Of a DNA stretch of 64,000 nt, positions 9,454 to 19,439 are shown piece by piece. The DNA comes from Phascolarctobacterium sp. ET69. GTDB taxonomy: Bacteria; Bacillota; Negativicutes; Acidaminococcales; Acidaminococcaceae. Where the stretch lies: positions 1 through 64,000 of the forward strand of contig NZ_JAMBLR010000002.1 in the NCBI RefSeq assembly GCF_023336935.1. Direction: 5' to 3'. A program made the translations under genes and the position numbers. The notes below the pieces were generated by a model. The model had not been told where the DNA came from, ran no database searches, and was given only the letters and a program-made list of their open reading frames with translations. How positions within the stretch are numbered: position 1 is the stretch's first letter; each line of letters begins with the position of its first letter.

Positions 9454-10164
9454 TTACAGCAGTTCTTTACCTGCGGTTTTTAAATAAAAACCGGCAAAAC
9501 CGCTGTGGCAGCTCATTTTTACAACTTCAGAAGTAATTTCATTGCTTATGGCATAAGGGTAACTTGTTAAAAGTTCTGCTTTTTTTAGCGGCCATCTCGT
9601 TCCGCTTAAACTTACACAGCTGTTTTCAAGCGGTATTAACGAAAGTGCTTTAAAATCAGCGCCAGCAGTAAATTCAAGGCTTTCGCCTGCTGCTAACAGA
9701 ACCATCAGTTCCTGCTCATCAGCCATTATTACTGCTGTATTAGTTCTTTTTTTATAAGAGCATAACGAAAAGACATTGCTGTACAAATGGTCAAAACGCC
9801 CGCCCCAAATTCCCGTAATAAGCAAATTACTTTTTAAAGGCAAATTGTTTAAAAGAAGCTGCAAGTCGGTATCGTCTTTGGCAGGATTAAACAACAATGC
9901 TTTTATTTTTTCATCTTTTGCTTTCTGCAAATATGCCGGAGCGGTACTGTCAGCATCACCGCATAACAATTCAGGCTTAAAGCCTGCGTCAAAGCATATT
10001 TCTATACCTCTGTCGGCGCAGTAAATTTGTCTTCCGCAAGCAGCTTTTTTAAACCATGAAAGTTCAGGTTTTCTGCCACCGGCTGCGGCGATAACAAAAT
10101 CCTCTTTTTCAGCACTGTTCTTTAATATAAAATTTCCCTGCGGTAAAGTTAAATTTAATTCCAT
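9454..10164 (-). CDS. thiN: Thiamine diphosphokinase
   Basis: The enzyme transfers pyrophosphate from ATP to thiamine to make thiamine diphosphate. The 236-residue protein shows the family motifs CADRGIE (about 51), LCGDADS (about 66, Mg2+/ATP site), KDDTDLQLLL (about 96) and GGRFDH (about 121). Its ATG overlaps the stop codon of the preceding 99-residue gene (TGATG), so translation is coupled. Placement between gyrB and gyrA shows no functional link and is probably a matter of shared housekeeping expression. Confidence 0.9.
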   Translation of the reverse strand: MELNLTLPQGNFILKNSAEKEDFVIAAAGGRKPELSWFKKAACGRQIYCADRGIEICFDAGFKPELLCGDADSTAPAYLQKAKDEKIKALLFNPAKDDTDLQLLLNNLPLKSNLLITGIWGGRFDHLYSNVFSLCSYKKRTNTAVIMADEQELMVLLAAGESLEFTAGADFKALSLIPLENSCVSLSGTRWPLKKAELLTSYPYAISNEITSEVVKMSCHSGFAGFYLKTAGKELL

Positions 10165-10463
10165 CAGGATTTCTTTTTGGCTGCGGCAGGTTTAATAATA
10201 ATCTGCCCGTTTTCTTTATAAACTTTCCAGTCTGCTTCGCCTTTGGTATTTTTAAACCAGTCCATACTTAATTCAAGCAGATAACGGTTTAATTTTTCAA
10301 GTGCTTCTTCCGGCAACAGAATTTCTTTGCCGCCTGCATTTTTAGCCGTTTTTATTTTTTTGTTTTTTACAGGCTCATCGCCGTAAACGGCATTTTCAAA
10401 GCTTACTTCTTCCTCGTAGCCTTTTAACATATCCTCATCAGATAAATTTTTTCTTATTTTCAT
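10164..10463 (-). CDS. Small charged protein of unknown function
   Basis: This 99-residue cytoplasmic protein is not recognised. It has a charged N-terminal half with a Lys-rich linker around residues 30-45. A more ordered C-terminal half includes LPEEALEKLNRYLLELSMDW and then a beta-like stretch QIIIKP ending in AAAKKKS. It starts 15 bases after gyrB and overlaps thiN by one base, so it is translated as part of the operon. The basic tail would fit nucleic-acid or gyrase contact, but there is no direct evidence. The ATG is preceded by AAGGTGAAATGTA. Confidence 0.7.
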   Translation of the reverse strand: MKIRKNLSDEDMLKGYEEEVSFENAVYGDEPVKNKKIKTAKNAGGKEILLPEEALEKLNRYLLELSMDWFKNTKGEADWKVYKENGQIIIKPAAAKKKS

Positions 10464-10477
10464 TACATTTCACCTTA

Positions 10478-12693
<2,216 letters not shown>

Positions 12694-12694
12694 G

Positions 12695-13507
12695 CTATTT
12701 CCCCCGCAAATTATTTAAAACATTCTGATATGTTTTATCATCAATCAAGTCAGGAGTTTTTCCTGTTTTAAAAATAACAGCCAGCATTTTTTCACTGCTG
12801 CTGGCAGTTTCATCCGCAACTTTGGCATAATAATGCTGCCGCAGATGATTTTTAACACTGTCATACAATATTTTATCACAATTCAGCGTTTTTTTACAAT
12901 TTTCGTAATCGGACCACGGCTCCGTCAATAAAAATTTTACCAGTTCATCATGCAGTTTTTCCTGTTCATAACGGCTGCATACGGCACATAAATTGCCTTT
13001 TCCGTTAATAACGGCGCCGCAGCGGCTGCATTTTTTGCCGCCCTTTTTTAAAAGAGCTTTTTCGCGTTTTAACGCGGCGGCCTTAAAAGCCATCAATTTA
13101 AGCTGCAAACCGGTATTTTTTACGTTTCCTGCCAATGCGGAAATTTTTTGCCGTTCTTCTTCCTGCAGTTCAATTTTTTCAGGCTTATTTTCAGAAGCAG
13201 AGTCTTTTAAAAACTCGTTATCAACGCTGCCATTAAAAAATTTTAAATCTCCGACGGAACGTTTTTTTAAAACTCCGTTAATATTTTTTAAAAACTGCTT
13301 TTTCATTAAAAGCAGATGATTTGACCATACGGAACTGTCGGTATTAATATATAAAACTTTGTTTTCCAGCTTCACGGGCTTGGAATGTCTGGCAACATTT
13401 TCACCGCAAATGCTTTTCCACTTGCTTTGCAGGTAAAAAACAGTATAGGTATCGCGTTCTTCCTTGCCCGGAAGCATTTTCAGCAAAATCTGCTCCACAT
13501 TATCCAT
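12695..13507 (-). CDS. DUF721 (DciA-like) protein with C-terminal zinc ribbon
   Basis: Residues about 1-95 fit the DUF721 family: W in LQSKWKSICGENVARHSKP, then LYINTDSSVWSNHLLLMK. DUF721 includes DciA, the predicted loader or operator of the replicative helicase in bacteria without DnaC/DnaI. A Lys/Glu-rich linker follows, then a four-cysteine zinc ribbon CSRCGAVIN...LCAVC (about residues 158-176) and a helical tail. At 270 residues it is longer than DUF721-only proteins. Its ATG overlaps the recF stop (TGATG), which places it in the replication operon and fits a role in replication initiation or fork repair (inference). Confidence 0.82.
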   Translation of the reverse strand: MDNVEQILLKMLPGKEERDTYTVFYLQSKWKSICGENVARHSKPVKLENKVLYINTDSSVWSNHLLLMKKQFLKNINGVLKKRSVGDLKFFNGSVDNEFLKDSASENKPEKIELQEEERQKISALAGNVKNTGLQLKLMAFKAAALKREKALLKKGGKKCSRCGAVINGKGNLCAVCSRYEQEKLHDELVKFLLTEPWSDYENCKKTLNCDKILYDSVKNHLRQHYYAKVADETASSSEKMLAVIFKTGKTPDLIDDKTYQNVLNNLRGK

Positions 13508-14637
13508 CAGCCCTGCATTACCTTTCCGTTTTCAATATAAAAATAAGCGTTATTGTTTAAATCAGGTATTAAATGCTTGTCATTAACCGTAATAAAAGTC
13601 TGCACCCTGCCGTCGATAAACTTCAAAAGATGCGTGCGGCGTTCGGAATCAAGCTCGCTCATTACGTCATCAAGCAGAAGCACAGGATATTCACCGGTAT
13701 TATTTTTCACATATTCAAGCTGGGCAAGTTTTAAAGCCAGTGCCGCGCTGCGCTGCTGTCCCTGCGAACCGAAGGCTTTCAGCAGCTTGCCGCTGACATA
13801 AAAGAATAAATCATCACGGTGCGGGCCAATGCTTGTATTTCCGCGCATAATATCCAGAGCCTGCCGCTCATGCAGTTCTTTTAAATAAAACTCCTGCCAC
13901 TCATTTTCACTTTTATCGCTTTGCTGCAAAATAAAATCATTACTGGTTTTTAAAGCATAGTTAATCAACATGGTTTCGCTGCCGCCGGCAATGGAAGCAT
14001 AAATGCCGGAAGCAATAACCAGCAGTTCTTCAAGCGCAGCCAGCCGTTTTTTTATGATGCGTGCGGCAGAAGCACTCAGTTCATTATTCCATAAATTCAG
14101 CTGGCTCTTATCGCCGTCATTATCGCGTATTTCTTTTAAAAGCCTGTTGCGCTGCTGCAAAAGGCGGTTATATTTTACCAGCAGTTCATAATAAGCCTTG
14201 TCGGTCTGGGCAATCTGCATGTCAAAAAAGCGCCTGCGCAGCTGAGGCTCTCCCTTAATAAGCTGCAAATCTTCCGGCGAAAACATTACCGTATTTAAAG
14301 TGCCGTAATGTTCTTTCGCCTTTATATTTACATTATCAAGCAAAAGTTCTTTTTTTATGCGCCCGTTTTGCTCGTAACGCTTTATTTTTATTTCATAATC
14401 AGAATCAAAACTCGTAAAATCAGCTTTTACGGCCATTTCACGCCGTCCGTCACCGAACAGGTCATCTTCCTGAAAAGTACGGTGCGACATGCCGAAAGCA
14501 GCATAAAAAATTGCTTCCAGCAGGTTTGTTTTGCCCTGGGCGTTTTTGCCGTAAAAAATATTTACCATTGCCGGAAACTGCAGGCTGCACAAACCGTAAT
14601 TTCTGAAATTATGCAGATATAAACCTTTAATTTTCAT
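13507..14637 (-). CDS. recF: DNA replication and repair protein RecF
   Basis: RecF is an SMC-like ATPase that loads RecA at single-strand gaps with RecO and RecR. The 376-residue protein starts KGLYLHNFRNYG and has the Walker A GKNAQGKTN (about 30-38). Near the C-terminus it has the ABC signature region FGSQGQQRSAALALKLAQ (about 300) and the Walker B LLLDDVMSELD (about 322). The ATG overlaps the end of the S4-domain gene by 11 bases, and the stop overlaps the DUF721 start, so translation is coupled on both sides. Confidence 0.97.
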   Translation of the reverse strand: MKIKGLYLHNFRNYGLCSLQFPAMVNIFYGKNAQGKTNLLEAIFYAAFGMSHRTFQEDDLFGDGRREMAVKADFTSFDSDYEIKIKRYEQNGRIKKELLLDNVNIKAKEHYGTLNTVMFSPEDLQLIKGEPQLRRRFFDMQIAQTDKAYYELLVKYNRLLQQRNRLLKEIRDNDGDKSQLNLWNNELSASAARIIKKRLAALEELLVIASGIYASIAGGSETMLINYALKTSNDFILQQSDKSENEWQEFYLKELHERQALDIMRGNTSIGPHRDDLFFYVSGKLLKAFGSQGQQRSAALALKLAQLEYVKNNTGEYPVLLLDDVMSELDSERRTHLLKFIDGRVQTFITVNDKHLIPDLNNNAYFYIENGKVMQG

Positions 14638-14851
14638 TGCTTACAGTAATAGCTACCATGCCTTTAACGGTTACTTCGTCACCGGCGCGGATTTTTTTGC
14701 GTTTTTCCAGTACCGTCTGCCCGTTAAGGCTTACAAAGCCAGCTTCAATAAGTTCATGCGCCTGCCCGCCGCTCATTACAACACCGGCATATTTTAAAAG
14801 ATTAGTTAAAGTTATATATTCCGTTTCAATCTGTACCGCAAGTTTTTCCAT
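14627..14851 (-). CDS. yaaA: S4-domain RNA-binding protein YaaA
   Basis: This 74-residue single S4 domain protein is the conserved dnaN-recF linker gene of Firmicutes. The S4 core is visible as LTNLLKYAGVVMSGGQAHEL, then VSLNGQTVLEKRKKIRAGD. It probably binds structured RNA. Its cellular target is not established. ATG 14851 follows the dnaN stop directly. A TTG at 14863 would give a four-residue extension inside dnaN but has no spacing for a ribosome-binding site. Confidence 0.9.
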   Translation of the reverse strand: MEKLAVQIETEYITLTNLLKYAGVVMSGGQAHELIEAGFVSLNGQTVLEKRKKIRAGDEVTVKGMVAITVSNEN

Positions 14852-14852
14852 A

Positions 14853-15962
14853 TCAGAACACAACCCTTACCGGAGTAACAATATAAATATAATTTTCTTC
14901 GCCCACCGGCTTAATGCATACAGGGCTTAAGGAATTATTCAGTTCCATAATGGCTTCTTCGTCGGAAAGATTCTTTAAAATATCAAGTATATACTTGGAA
15001 TTAAAAGCTACGTTCAGTCCGTCGCCTTCGGTACGGCACTGAATATCTTCACGGCCTTTGCCGACATCAGGGCTGCTGGAGCTGATAATAATTTCCGTAT
15101 CGCCGACGCTTACTTTTATAATGCTGTAATCGCCGTCGCTCGAAAACAAGGCAACCCTTTCCACAGCGCCTGCCAGTTCTTTAACATTAAACCTGGTTTT
15201 GGTATTAAAAGAAGGGGGAATAACACGTCTGTAATCAGGAAATTTACCTTCAATAAGCCTTGAAACAATTACTACCTGGTCTATTACAACCATAATCTGG
15301 TTATTTAAAAGAGAAATTTTAATTTCCTGCGGAATGTCGCTGTTCAGGTTGCGGGCAATTTCCGACAAAACCCTGGAAGGAATAATGATGGACATATCTT
15401 CATCGGAAGCATATGGCATGCTCTTAATGGCAAGCCTGTGCGTATTTGTACCGACAAAGGTAATCTTGCCGTCACTTATTTCCACAAGAATACCGGTAAA
15501 CAAAGGCCTTGCTTCATCGGTAGAGCAGGAGAAAATAGTCTTTTTAATAAGCTCCTTTATTTTTTCGTCTTCCAACACAATCTGTTTTTCGGGATTAAAC
15601 TCAGGAAATTTGGGATAATCATCTTCATTCATTAACAGCAGCTGAAAATCGGATTTTGCCGATTTTACGGAAATGGTTTTTTCTTCTTTATTTTTAATGA
15701 TGGTAACGGTTTCTCCCGGGAGCTTGCGCATCAGCTCCGAAAAATGTTTGGCAGAAACCACAATTTCGCCGTTGGCTTCAGTATTGCTTTCAACGGTACA
15801 GGAAATTGCCATATTTAAGTCCATGGCCTGCACATATAAAATATTTTCGGCAGCAATGATATGGATACCGGAAAAAATCGGAGCGGTCGGTTTGGAAGAA
15901 ATGGCTCGCTGTACAGTTTGAATTGCTTTGTTCAGGCTTGTTGTTGAGCATGTAAATTTCAT
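14853..15962 (-). CDS. dnaN: DNA polymerase III beta subunit (sliding clamp)
   Basis: DnaN is the ring-shaped processivity clamp loaded at the fork. The protein has 369 residues in three similar domains. Recognisable segments are MKFTCSTTSLNKAIQTVQRA at the start, FSGIHI and LPGETVTI in domain 1, FTGILVEI and THRLAI in domain 2, and ILDILKNLSDEEA with the terminal VTPVRVVF clamp-groove end in domain 3. The ATG follows GGAGG with a 10-base spacer. It is the first gene after oriC in the minus direction. Confidence 0.98.
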   Translation of the reverse strand: MKFTCSTTSLNKAIQTVQRAISSKPTAPIFSGIHIIAAENILYVQAMDLNMAISCTVESNTEANGEIVVSAKHFSELMRKLPGETVTIIKNKEEKTISVKSAKSDFQLLLMNEDDYPKFPEFNPEKQIVLEDEKIKELIKKTIFSCSTDEARPLFTGILVEISDGKITFVGTNTHRLAIKSMPYASDEDMSIIIPSRVLSEIARNLNSDIPQEIKISLLNNQIMVVIDQVVIVSRLIEGKFPDYRRVIPPSFNTKTRFNVKELAGAVERVALFSSDGDYSIIKVSVGDTEIIISSSSPDVGKGREDIQCRTEGDGLNVAFNSKYILDILKNLSDEEAIMELNNSLSPVCIKPVGEENYIYIVTPVRVVF

Positions 15963-16214
15963 GTTATGCAGACCTCCATTATTTTATAATAACTATATAG
16001 ATTTAAAATAATTAGTAGTAGTTATAGTAGTAAGTGTGGATATGTGGAAATTATGTAAAGCCGCTGTAAAATCACATTTTAGCGCCTGTTTATAATATGT
16101 GGAAAACTGTTCATAACTTTTAACGTTATAAACTTTTCGTTTTCTGATTTTAATTTTTAACAAGTTATCAACAGGTTTAAACACATTTTCCACAGATAAT
16201 TGTTGAAAACTTTA
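15963..16214. other. oriC: Chromosomal replication origin oriC (dnaA-dnaN intergenic)
   Basis: The gap between dnaA and dnaN has TTTTCCACA on the plus strand at 16186-16194. On the minus strand it has TTTTCCACA (16098-16106), ATTTCCACA (16043-16051) and ATATCCACA (16035-16043). Weaker boxes are TTATCAACA (16165-16173) and TTTTCAACA (16201-16209, minus). Next to the last strong pair, read toward dnaN, is a run of CTA/TTA trinucleotides (plus strand TAG/TTA, 16012-16033), then an AT-rich stretch (15979-16011). This is the DnaA-box, DnaA-trio, unwinding-element order described for B. subtilis. A 66-codon frame across it (15993-16193) is not a gene. Confidence 0.9.
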
Positions 16215-17648
16215 TTACTGGTTAAGCTGCTCGGTTAAATAAACAATAGCTTTTTCTATTGTCGGGTCTTTTTTACGCTGGGCGTTGATTTTATCATAAG
16301 CATGAATAACGGTGCTGTGGTCACGCCCGCCATAGATTTCGCCGATGCGCGGATAGGATAAATCTATCAGCTCGCGGCAGAGATACATGGCAATATGCCT
16401 TGCCGTGGCAATGCTTTGGGTACGTTTTTTTGTAAATAATTCATCGGGCTTGATTTTAAAATATGCAGCCGTTGCTTCATTAATGGCTTCATAAGTTATT
16501 TGCCTGCTCTGAACGGTGGCTCCCATTTCGTCAAGAATGTTTCTGGCAAGTTCAACGGTTATGGGCATGCTCATAAGGCCGGCATAAGCAACTATTTTGG
16601 TATAGGCGCCTTCAATTTCCCTGATGTTTGTGGTAATGCTTGAGGCAACAAGCGTTATAACATCATGGGGAATTTCAATGCCTTCAAGTTCCGCTTTTTT
16701 GCGTAAAATTGCAATTCTTGTTTCAAGATCAGGTGACTGTATGTCGGCCATCAGGCCGCATTCAAAACGGGAACGCAGGCGGTCTTCGATATTTTTGATA
16801 TGTTTGGGCAGTCTGTCGCTGGAAATAATAATTTGTTTGTTTTCTTCGTAAAGCGCATTAAAGGTATGGAAAAATTCTTCCAGGGTACGTTCACGTTTTT
16901 CCAGAAACTGAATGTCGTCTATAATGAGGCAGTCAATTTTGCGGTATTTGTTTTTAAAATTTTCCATTGTCCTTTTTTCAATGGAAGTAACAATTTCATT
17001 AAGAAATTTTTCGCTGGAAATGTAAAGCACTTTGGCATCCGGCTTATTTTTTTTAATCTGGTTGCCGATGGCATGCATTAAGTGGGTTTTGCCAAGGCCG
17101 ACTCCGCCGTAAATAAAAAGCGGATTATAGGCAATGCCGGGTTTGGCCGCTACTGCCTGCGCTGCTGCATAGGCAAAACGGTTGGAATTGCCTATAACAA
17201 AAGTGTCAAAAGTATATTTTACATTTAAATTACTGGGAAACTGTTCTTCAAAAAGAACCGGCTGAACATAACTGCCGGTATATTCGGGCGGTTTTGCCGG
17301 CTGTGCCGGTGCCTGAACTTCTGTTTTTACCGGCTGCGGGGCAGGGGCAGGCGGTTCTTCCTTTGGAGCCTGCTTTTGTACCGGCGCGGCCGTAAAATCA
17401 AGGTTTTCTATCTGCAGGCTGAATTCCTTACCTGTTATTTCAGCAAGCAGATTTTCGATAATGGGTTTGTAATTTTCTTCCAGCCATTTTTTTAAAAAAT
17501 TATTGTTAACGCCGATTATGAAAACTGTGTCTGTTGCCGAAAGCGGTACTGCAGGGCTGATAATAGTATTGTAAACTGTTTCGCTGACAGAATTTTTTAG
17601 CCTCTGAAGCAGTTGTTCCCATATTTCCGAAACATTATAGGAATTCAT
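16215..17648 (-). CDS. dnaA: Chromosomal replication initiator DnaA
   Basis: DnaA binds DnaA boxes and opens oriC. From ATG 17648 the protein has 477 residues. Domain I is MNSYNVSEIWEQLLQRLK onward. A Pro/Ala/Gln-rich domain II linker covers about 95-135. The AAA+ domain has Walker A GGVGLGKTH (about 182) and Walker B CLIIDDIQFLE (about 242). The domain IV signature is GGRDHSTVIHAYDKI near the end. AAAGGA precedes the start. An in-frame upstream start at 17714 would add 22 residues not typical of DnaA, so it is rejected. Confidence 0.98.
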   Translation of the reverse strand: MNSYNVSEIWEQLLQRLKNSVSETVYNTIISPAVPLSATDTVFIIGVNNNFLKKWLEENYKPIIENLLAEITGKEFSLQIENLDFTAAPVQKQAPKEEPPAPAPQPVKTEVQAPAQPAKPPEYTGSYVQPVLFEEQFPSNLNVKYTFDTFVIGNSNRFAYAAAQAVAAKPGIAYNPLFIYGGVGLGKTHLMHAIGNQIKKNKPDAKVLYISSEKFLNEIVTSIEKRTMENFKNKYRKIDCLIIDDIQFLEKRERTLEEFFHTFNALYEENKQIIISSDRLPKHIKNIEDRLRSRFECGLMADIQSPDLETRIAILRKKAELEGIEIPHDVITLVASSITTNIREIEGAYTKIVAYAGLMSMPITVELARNILDEMGATVQSRQITYEAINEATAAYFKIKPDELFTKKRTQSIATARHIAMYLCRELIDLSYPRIGEIYGGRDHSTVIHAYDKINAQRKKDPTIEKAIVYLTEQLNQ

Positions 17649-17717
17649 TATTGATAGTCCTTTCCACTGAATTATTTTTAATTTTTGCTGATTTTTCTGC
17701 AATATGTCTATCACTTT

Positions 17718-17746
17718 ATTTTAACAAAATTGTCGTTTATTATCAA
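17718..17746 (-). promoter_or_regulatory. dnaA promoter
   Basis: On the minus strand TTGATA (17741-17746), a 17-base spacer and TAAAAT (17718-17723) lie about 70 bases upstream of the dnaA start. Confidence 0.6.
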
Positions 17747-17835
17747 TTGCTTTGTTTTTTTAATAAAATTACTGCCGTTAACCGGTTTTATGCGCAAAAT
17801 TCTTGAAAAACTTTGTTTTAACGTATTCTTTATTC

Positions 17836-17864
17836 TTGACACTTAACGTACTATCTAATATAAT
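17836..17864 (+). promoter_or_regulatory. rpmH promoter (consensus)
   Basis: A perfect TTGACA (17836-17841), a 17-base spacer and a perfect TATAAT (17859-17864) lie about 70 bases before rpmH. It is divergent from the dnaA promoter. This is the strongest sigma-A-type promoter seen in the window. Confidence 0.9.
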
Positions 17865-17933
17865 TTTATCAGCTATCAATTCATTAAAATAGAGAATTTG
17901 ATAAAACCGTTAATAGTAAGGAGGTAGCAGTTC

Positions 17934-18068
17934 ATGAAGCGTACTTTTCAACCGAATAACCTTAGAAGGAAAAGAACCCATGGTTTCAGAGAAAGAATGA
18001 AAACTTTGGGCGGACGTCAGGTTTTAAAAAGAAGACGTGCAAGAGGCAGAAAGAAATTGTCTGCATAA
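17934..18068 (+). CDS. rpmH: 50S ribosomal protein L34
   Basis: The gene encodes a 44-residue basic protein, [20 protein letters not shown] onward, ending GRKKLSA. This is the universally conserved L34 sequence. GGAGG lies eight bases before the ATG. It is the first gene on the plus side of the origin, behind a consensus promoter. It is followed by a hairpin that would limit transcription into rnpA, consistent with much higher demand for L34 than for RNase P protein. Confidence 0.98.
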   Translation: MKRTFQPNNLRRKRTHGFRERMKTLGGRQVLKRRRARGRKKLSA

Positions 18069-18078
18069 TATTATAAAT

Positions 18079-18103
18079 AGGCCGCTCATACGGCCTATTT
18101 TTT
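18079..18103 (+). terminator. rpmH-rnpA intercistronic terminator or attenuator
   Basis: A six-base stem AGGCCG/CGGCCT with a six-base loop is followed by ATTTTTTTC. It lies in the 50-base gap between rpmH and rnpA. Confidence 0.7.
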
Positions 18104-18121
18104 CAATGCGGGCAGGTGTAT

Positions 18122-18490
18122 ATGCATAATTTGAAAACAGACAGTGATTTTTCTTTTAAAAAAGAAAACAGAATTAAATCGAAAAATGCTTTTCAGATTG
18201 TTTATAAGACAGGCAGGTCGGTAGTCGATTCCATGTCTGTAATGTACGTATTGGCAAATGATGAAAAAAATATAAAAATCGGTTTTGCTGTCGGCAAAAA
18301 AATGGGCAATGCTGTTGTACGCAACAGGGTAAAGCGGCTGATGCGCGAAGTTTTCCGCCACAGGCGCAGCGAGCTTAAGGATTCAATCCATATTATCTGG
18401 GTAGCGCGCAAAAAACTTATTGCTGCCGACATTTATACTTATGACAGGATTTTTATGCGTTTGGCCAAAAGGGCAGGTATACTAAAGTAA
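18122..18490 (+). CDS. rnpA: Ribonuclease P protein component
   Basis: RnpA is the protein cofactor of the ribozyme that matures tRNA 5' ends. The product (122 residues from ATG 18122) shows the family pattern [15 protein letters not shown], then [20 protein letters not shown] and LMREVFR. The basic RNR motif (VRNRVKR) is intact. A GTG at 18116 would add two residues, and the ribosome-binding site is weak for either. It follows rpmH, as in nearly all bacteria, and precedes yidD by 10 bases. Confidence 0.96.
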   Translation: MHNLKTDSDFSFKKENRIKSKNAFQIVYKTGRSVVDSMSVMYVLANDEKNIKIGFAVGKKMGNAVVRNRVKRLMREVFRHRRSELKDSIHIIWVARKKLIAADIYTYDRIFMRLAKRAGILK

Positions 18491-18500
18491 AGGTGAGAAC

Positions 18501-18710
18501 ATGAAAACGGTTATTATTTTGTTAATCCGTTTTTATCAGATATTTATTTCGCCGATGTTCCCTCCGCGGTGCCGGTTTTATCCTACCTGTTCACAGTATG
18601 CTTTGGAAGCTGTACGGAAAAAAGGCGCCGTTAAAGGAAGCTGGCTGGCGTTAAAGCGTATTTTAAAATGCCATCCGTTTCACCCCGGGGGATATGACCC
18701 GGTTGATTAA
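18501..18710 (+). CDS. yidD: Membrane protein insertion efficiency factor YidD
   Basis: This 69-residue protein shows the family core [20 protein letters not shown], then [20 protein letters not shown] and the ending HPGGYDPVD. It is an amphipathic peripheral membrane protein thought to assist YidC-dependent insertion. It sits between rnpA and yidC with short spacings, the standard arrangement. AGGTGAG precedes the ATG. Confidence 0.96.
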   Translation: MKTVIILLIRFYQIFISPMFPPRCRFYPTCSQYALEAVRKKGAVKGSWLALKRILKCHPFHPGGYDPVD

Positions 18711-18761
18711 GCCGAAATTTATGTATTGCAATACATATATCAAATCAGGGAGTTGAAAAAT

Positions 18762-19424
18762 TTGGACTTTTTAAGCAGTCTTGTACAGGAAGCAATTACT
18801 ATTCTTTATAATATCAGCGCATCGTTTGGTTTTGCAAACTACGGCTTTGCCATTATTCTTTTAACTGTTATTGTAAAGATGGCAACTTATCCGCTTACCA
18901 AAAAGCAGATTCAGTCGATGAAAGCCATGCAGCGCCTTCAGCCTAAAATGAAAGCCATTCAGGAAAAATATAAGGGCGATAAAATGAAAGCCAACGAAGC
19001 ATTGGCTCAGCTTTATAAATCCGAGGGCGTTAATCCTCTGGCAGGCTGCCTGCCGCTTTTAATTCAAATGCCTATCCTTATCGGTATTTTCTACGGCATC
19101 CGTGATTTCCAGTATGCAGGTTCCCCTTTGTTCATGGGGCTTGATATTTCCAGAAGCCTGAGCGAATTTATGTCTGCCGGCGGACCGGAAATGTATGCTT
19201 ATGCTGTTTTGCCGGTATTGTCTGCATTAACTACTTTCCTTCAGTCTAAAATGACGATGCCTGATACTTCCACTACGCAAAATCAGGTTATGCTTTACGG
19301 CATGCCGCTGTTTATCGGTTATATCAGCATCAGCTTCCCGACAGGCCTTGTACTGTACTGGGTTGTAATGAACATTATGCAGATTGGCCAGCAGCTTTTT
19401 ATGGAAAGAGGACAAAAGAAATAA
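18762..19424 (+). CDS. yidC: Membrane protein insertase YidC/Oxa1
   Basis: YidC inserts and folds inner-membrane proteins with or without SecYEG. This short form (220 residues from TTG 18762) has the Oxa1 core: FANYGFAIILLTVIVKMATY (conserved Arg position replaced by Lys), the cytoplasmic hairpin QKMKAIQEKYKGDK-like region, GCLPLLIQMPILIGIFYGIR and GMPLFIGYISISFPTGLVLYW. It lacks both the large periplasmic domain of Gram-negative YidC and an obvious Gram-positive lipobox. GGGAG lies nine bases before TTG 18762. An upstream in-frame TTG (18726) has no site, so the later start is used. Confidence 0.93.
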   Translation: MDFLSSLVQEAITILYNISASFGFANYGFAIILLTVIVKMATYPLTKKQIQSMKAMQRLQPKMKAIQEKYKGDKMKANEALAQLYKSEGVNPLAGCLPLLIQMPILIGIFYGIRDFQYAGSPLFMGLDISRSLSEFMSAGGPEMYAYAVLPVLSALTTFLQSKMTMPDTSTTQNQVMLYGMPLFIGYISISFPTGLVLYWVVMNIMQIGQQLFMERGQKK

Positions 19425-19439
19425 AGGGAGATTTTAAAG

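Noticed and set aside
15711-15722. Other CCCGGG palindromes (for example in dnaN) as Noc boxes
   Set aside because: Their flanks do not match ATTT/AAAT. Only the sites at 23762 and 31793 retain both arms closely.
15993-16193. A 66-codon minus-strand frame between dnaA and dnaN
   Set aside because: It overlaps the DnaA boxes and trio run, has no ribosome-binding site and low-complexity Thr-rich composition. It is origin DNA, not a gene.
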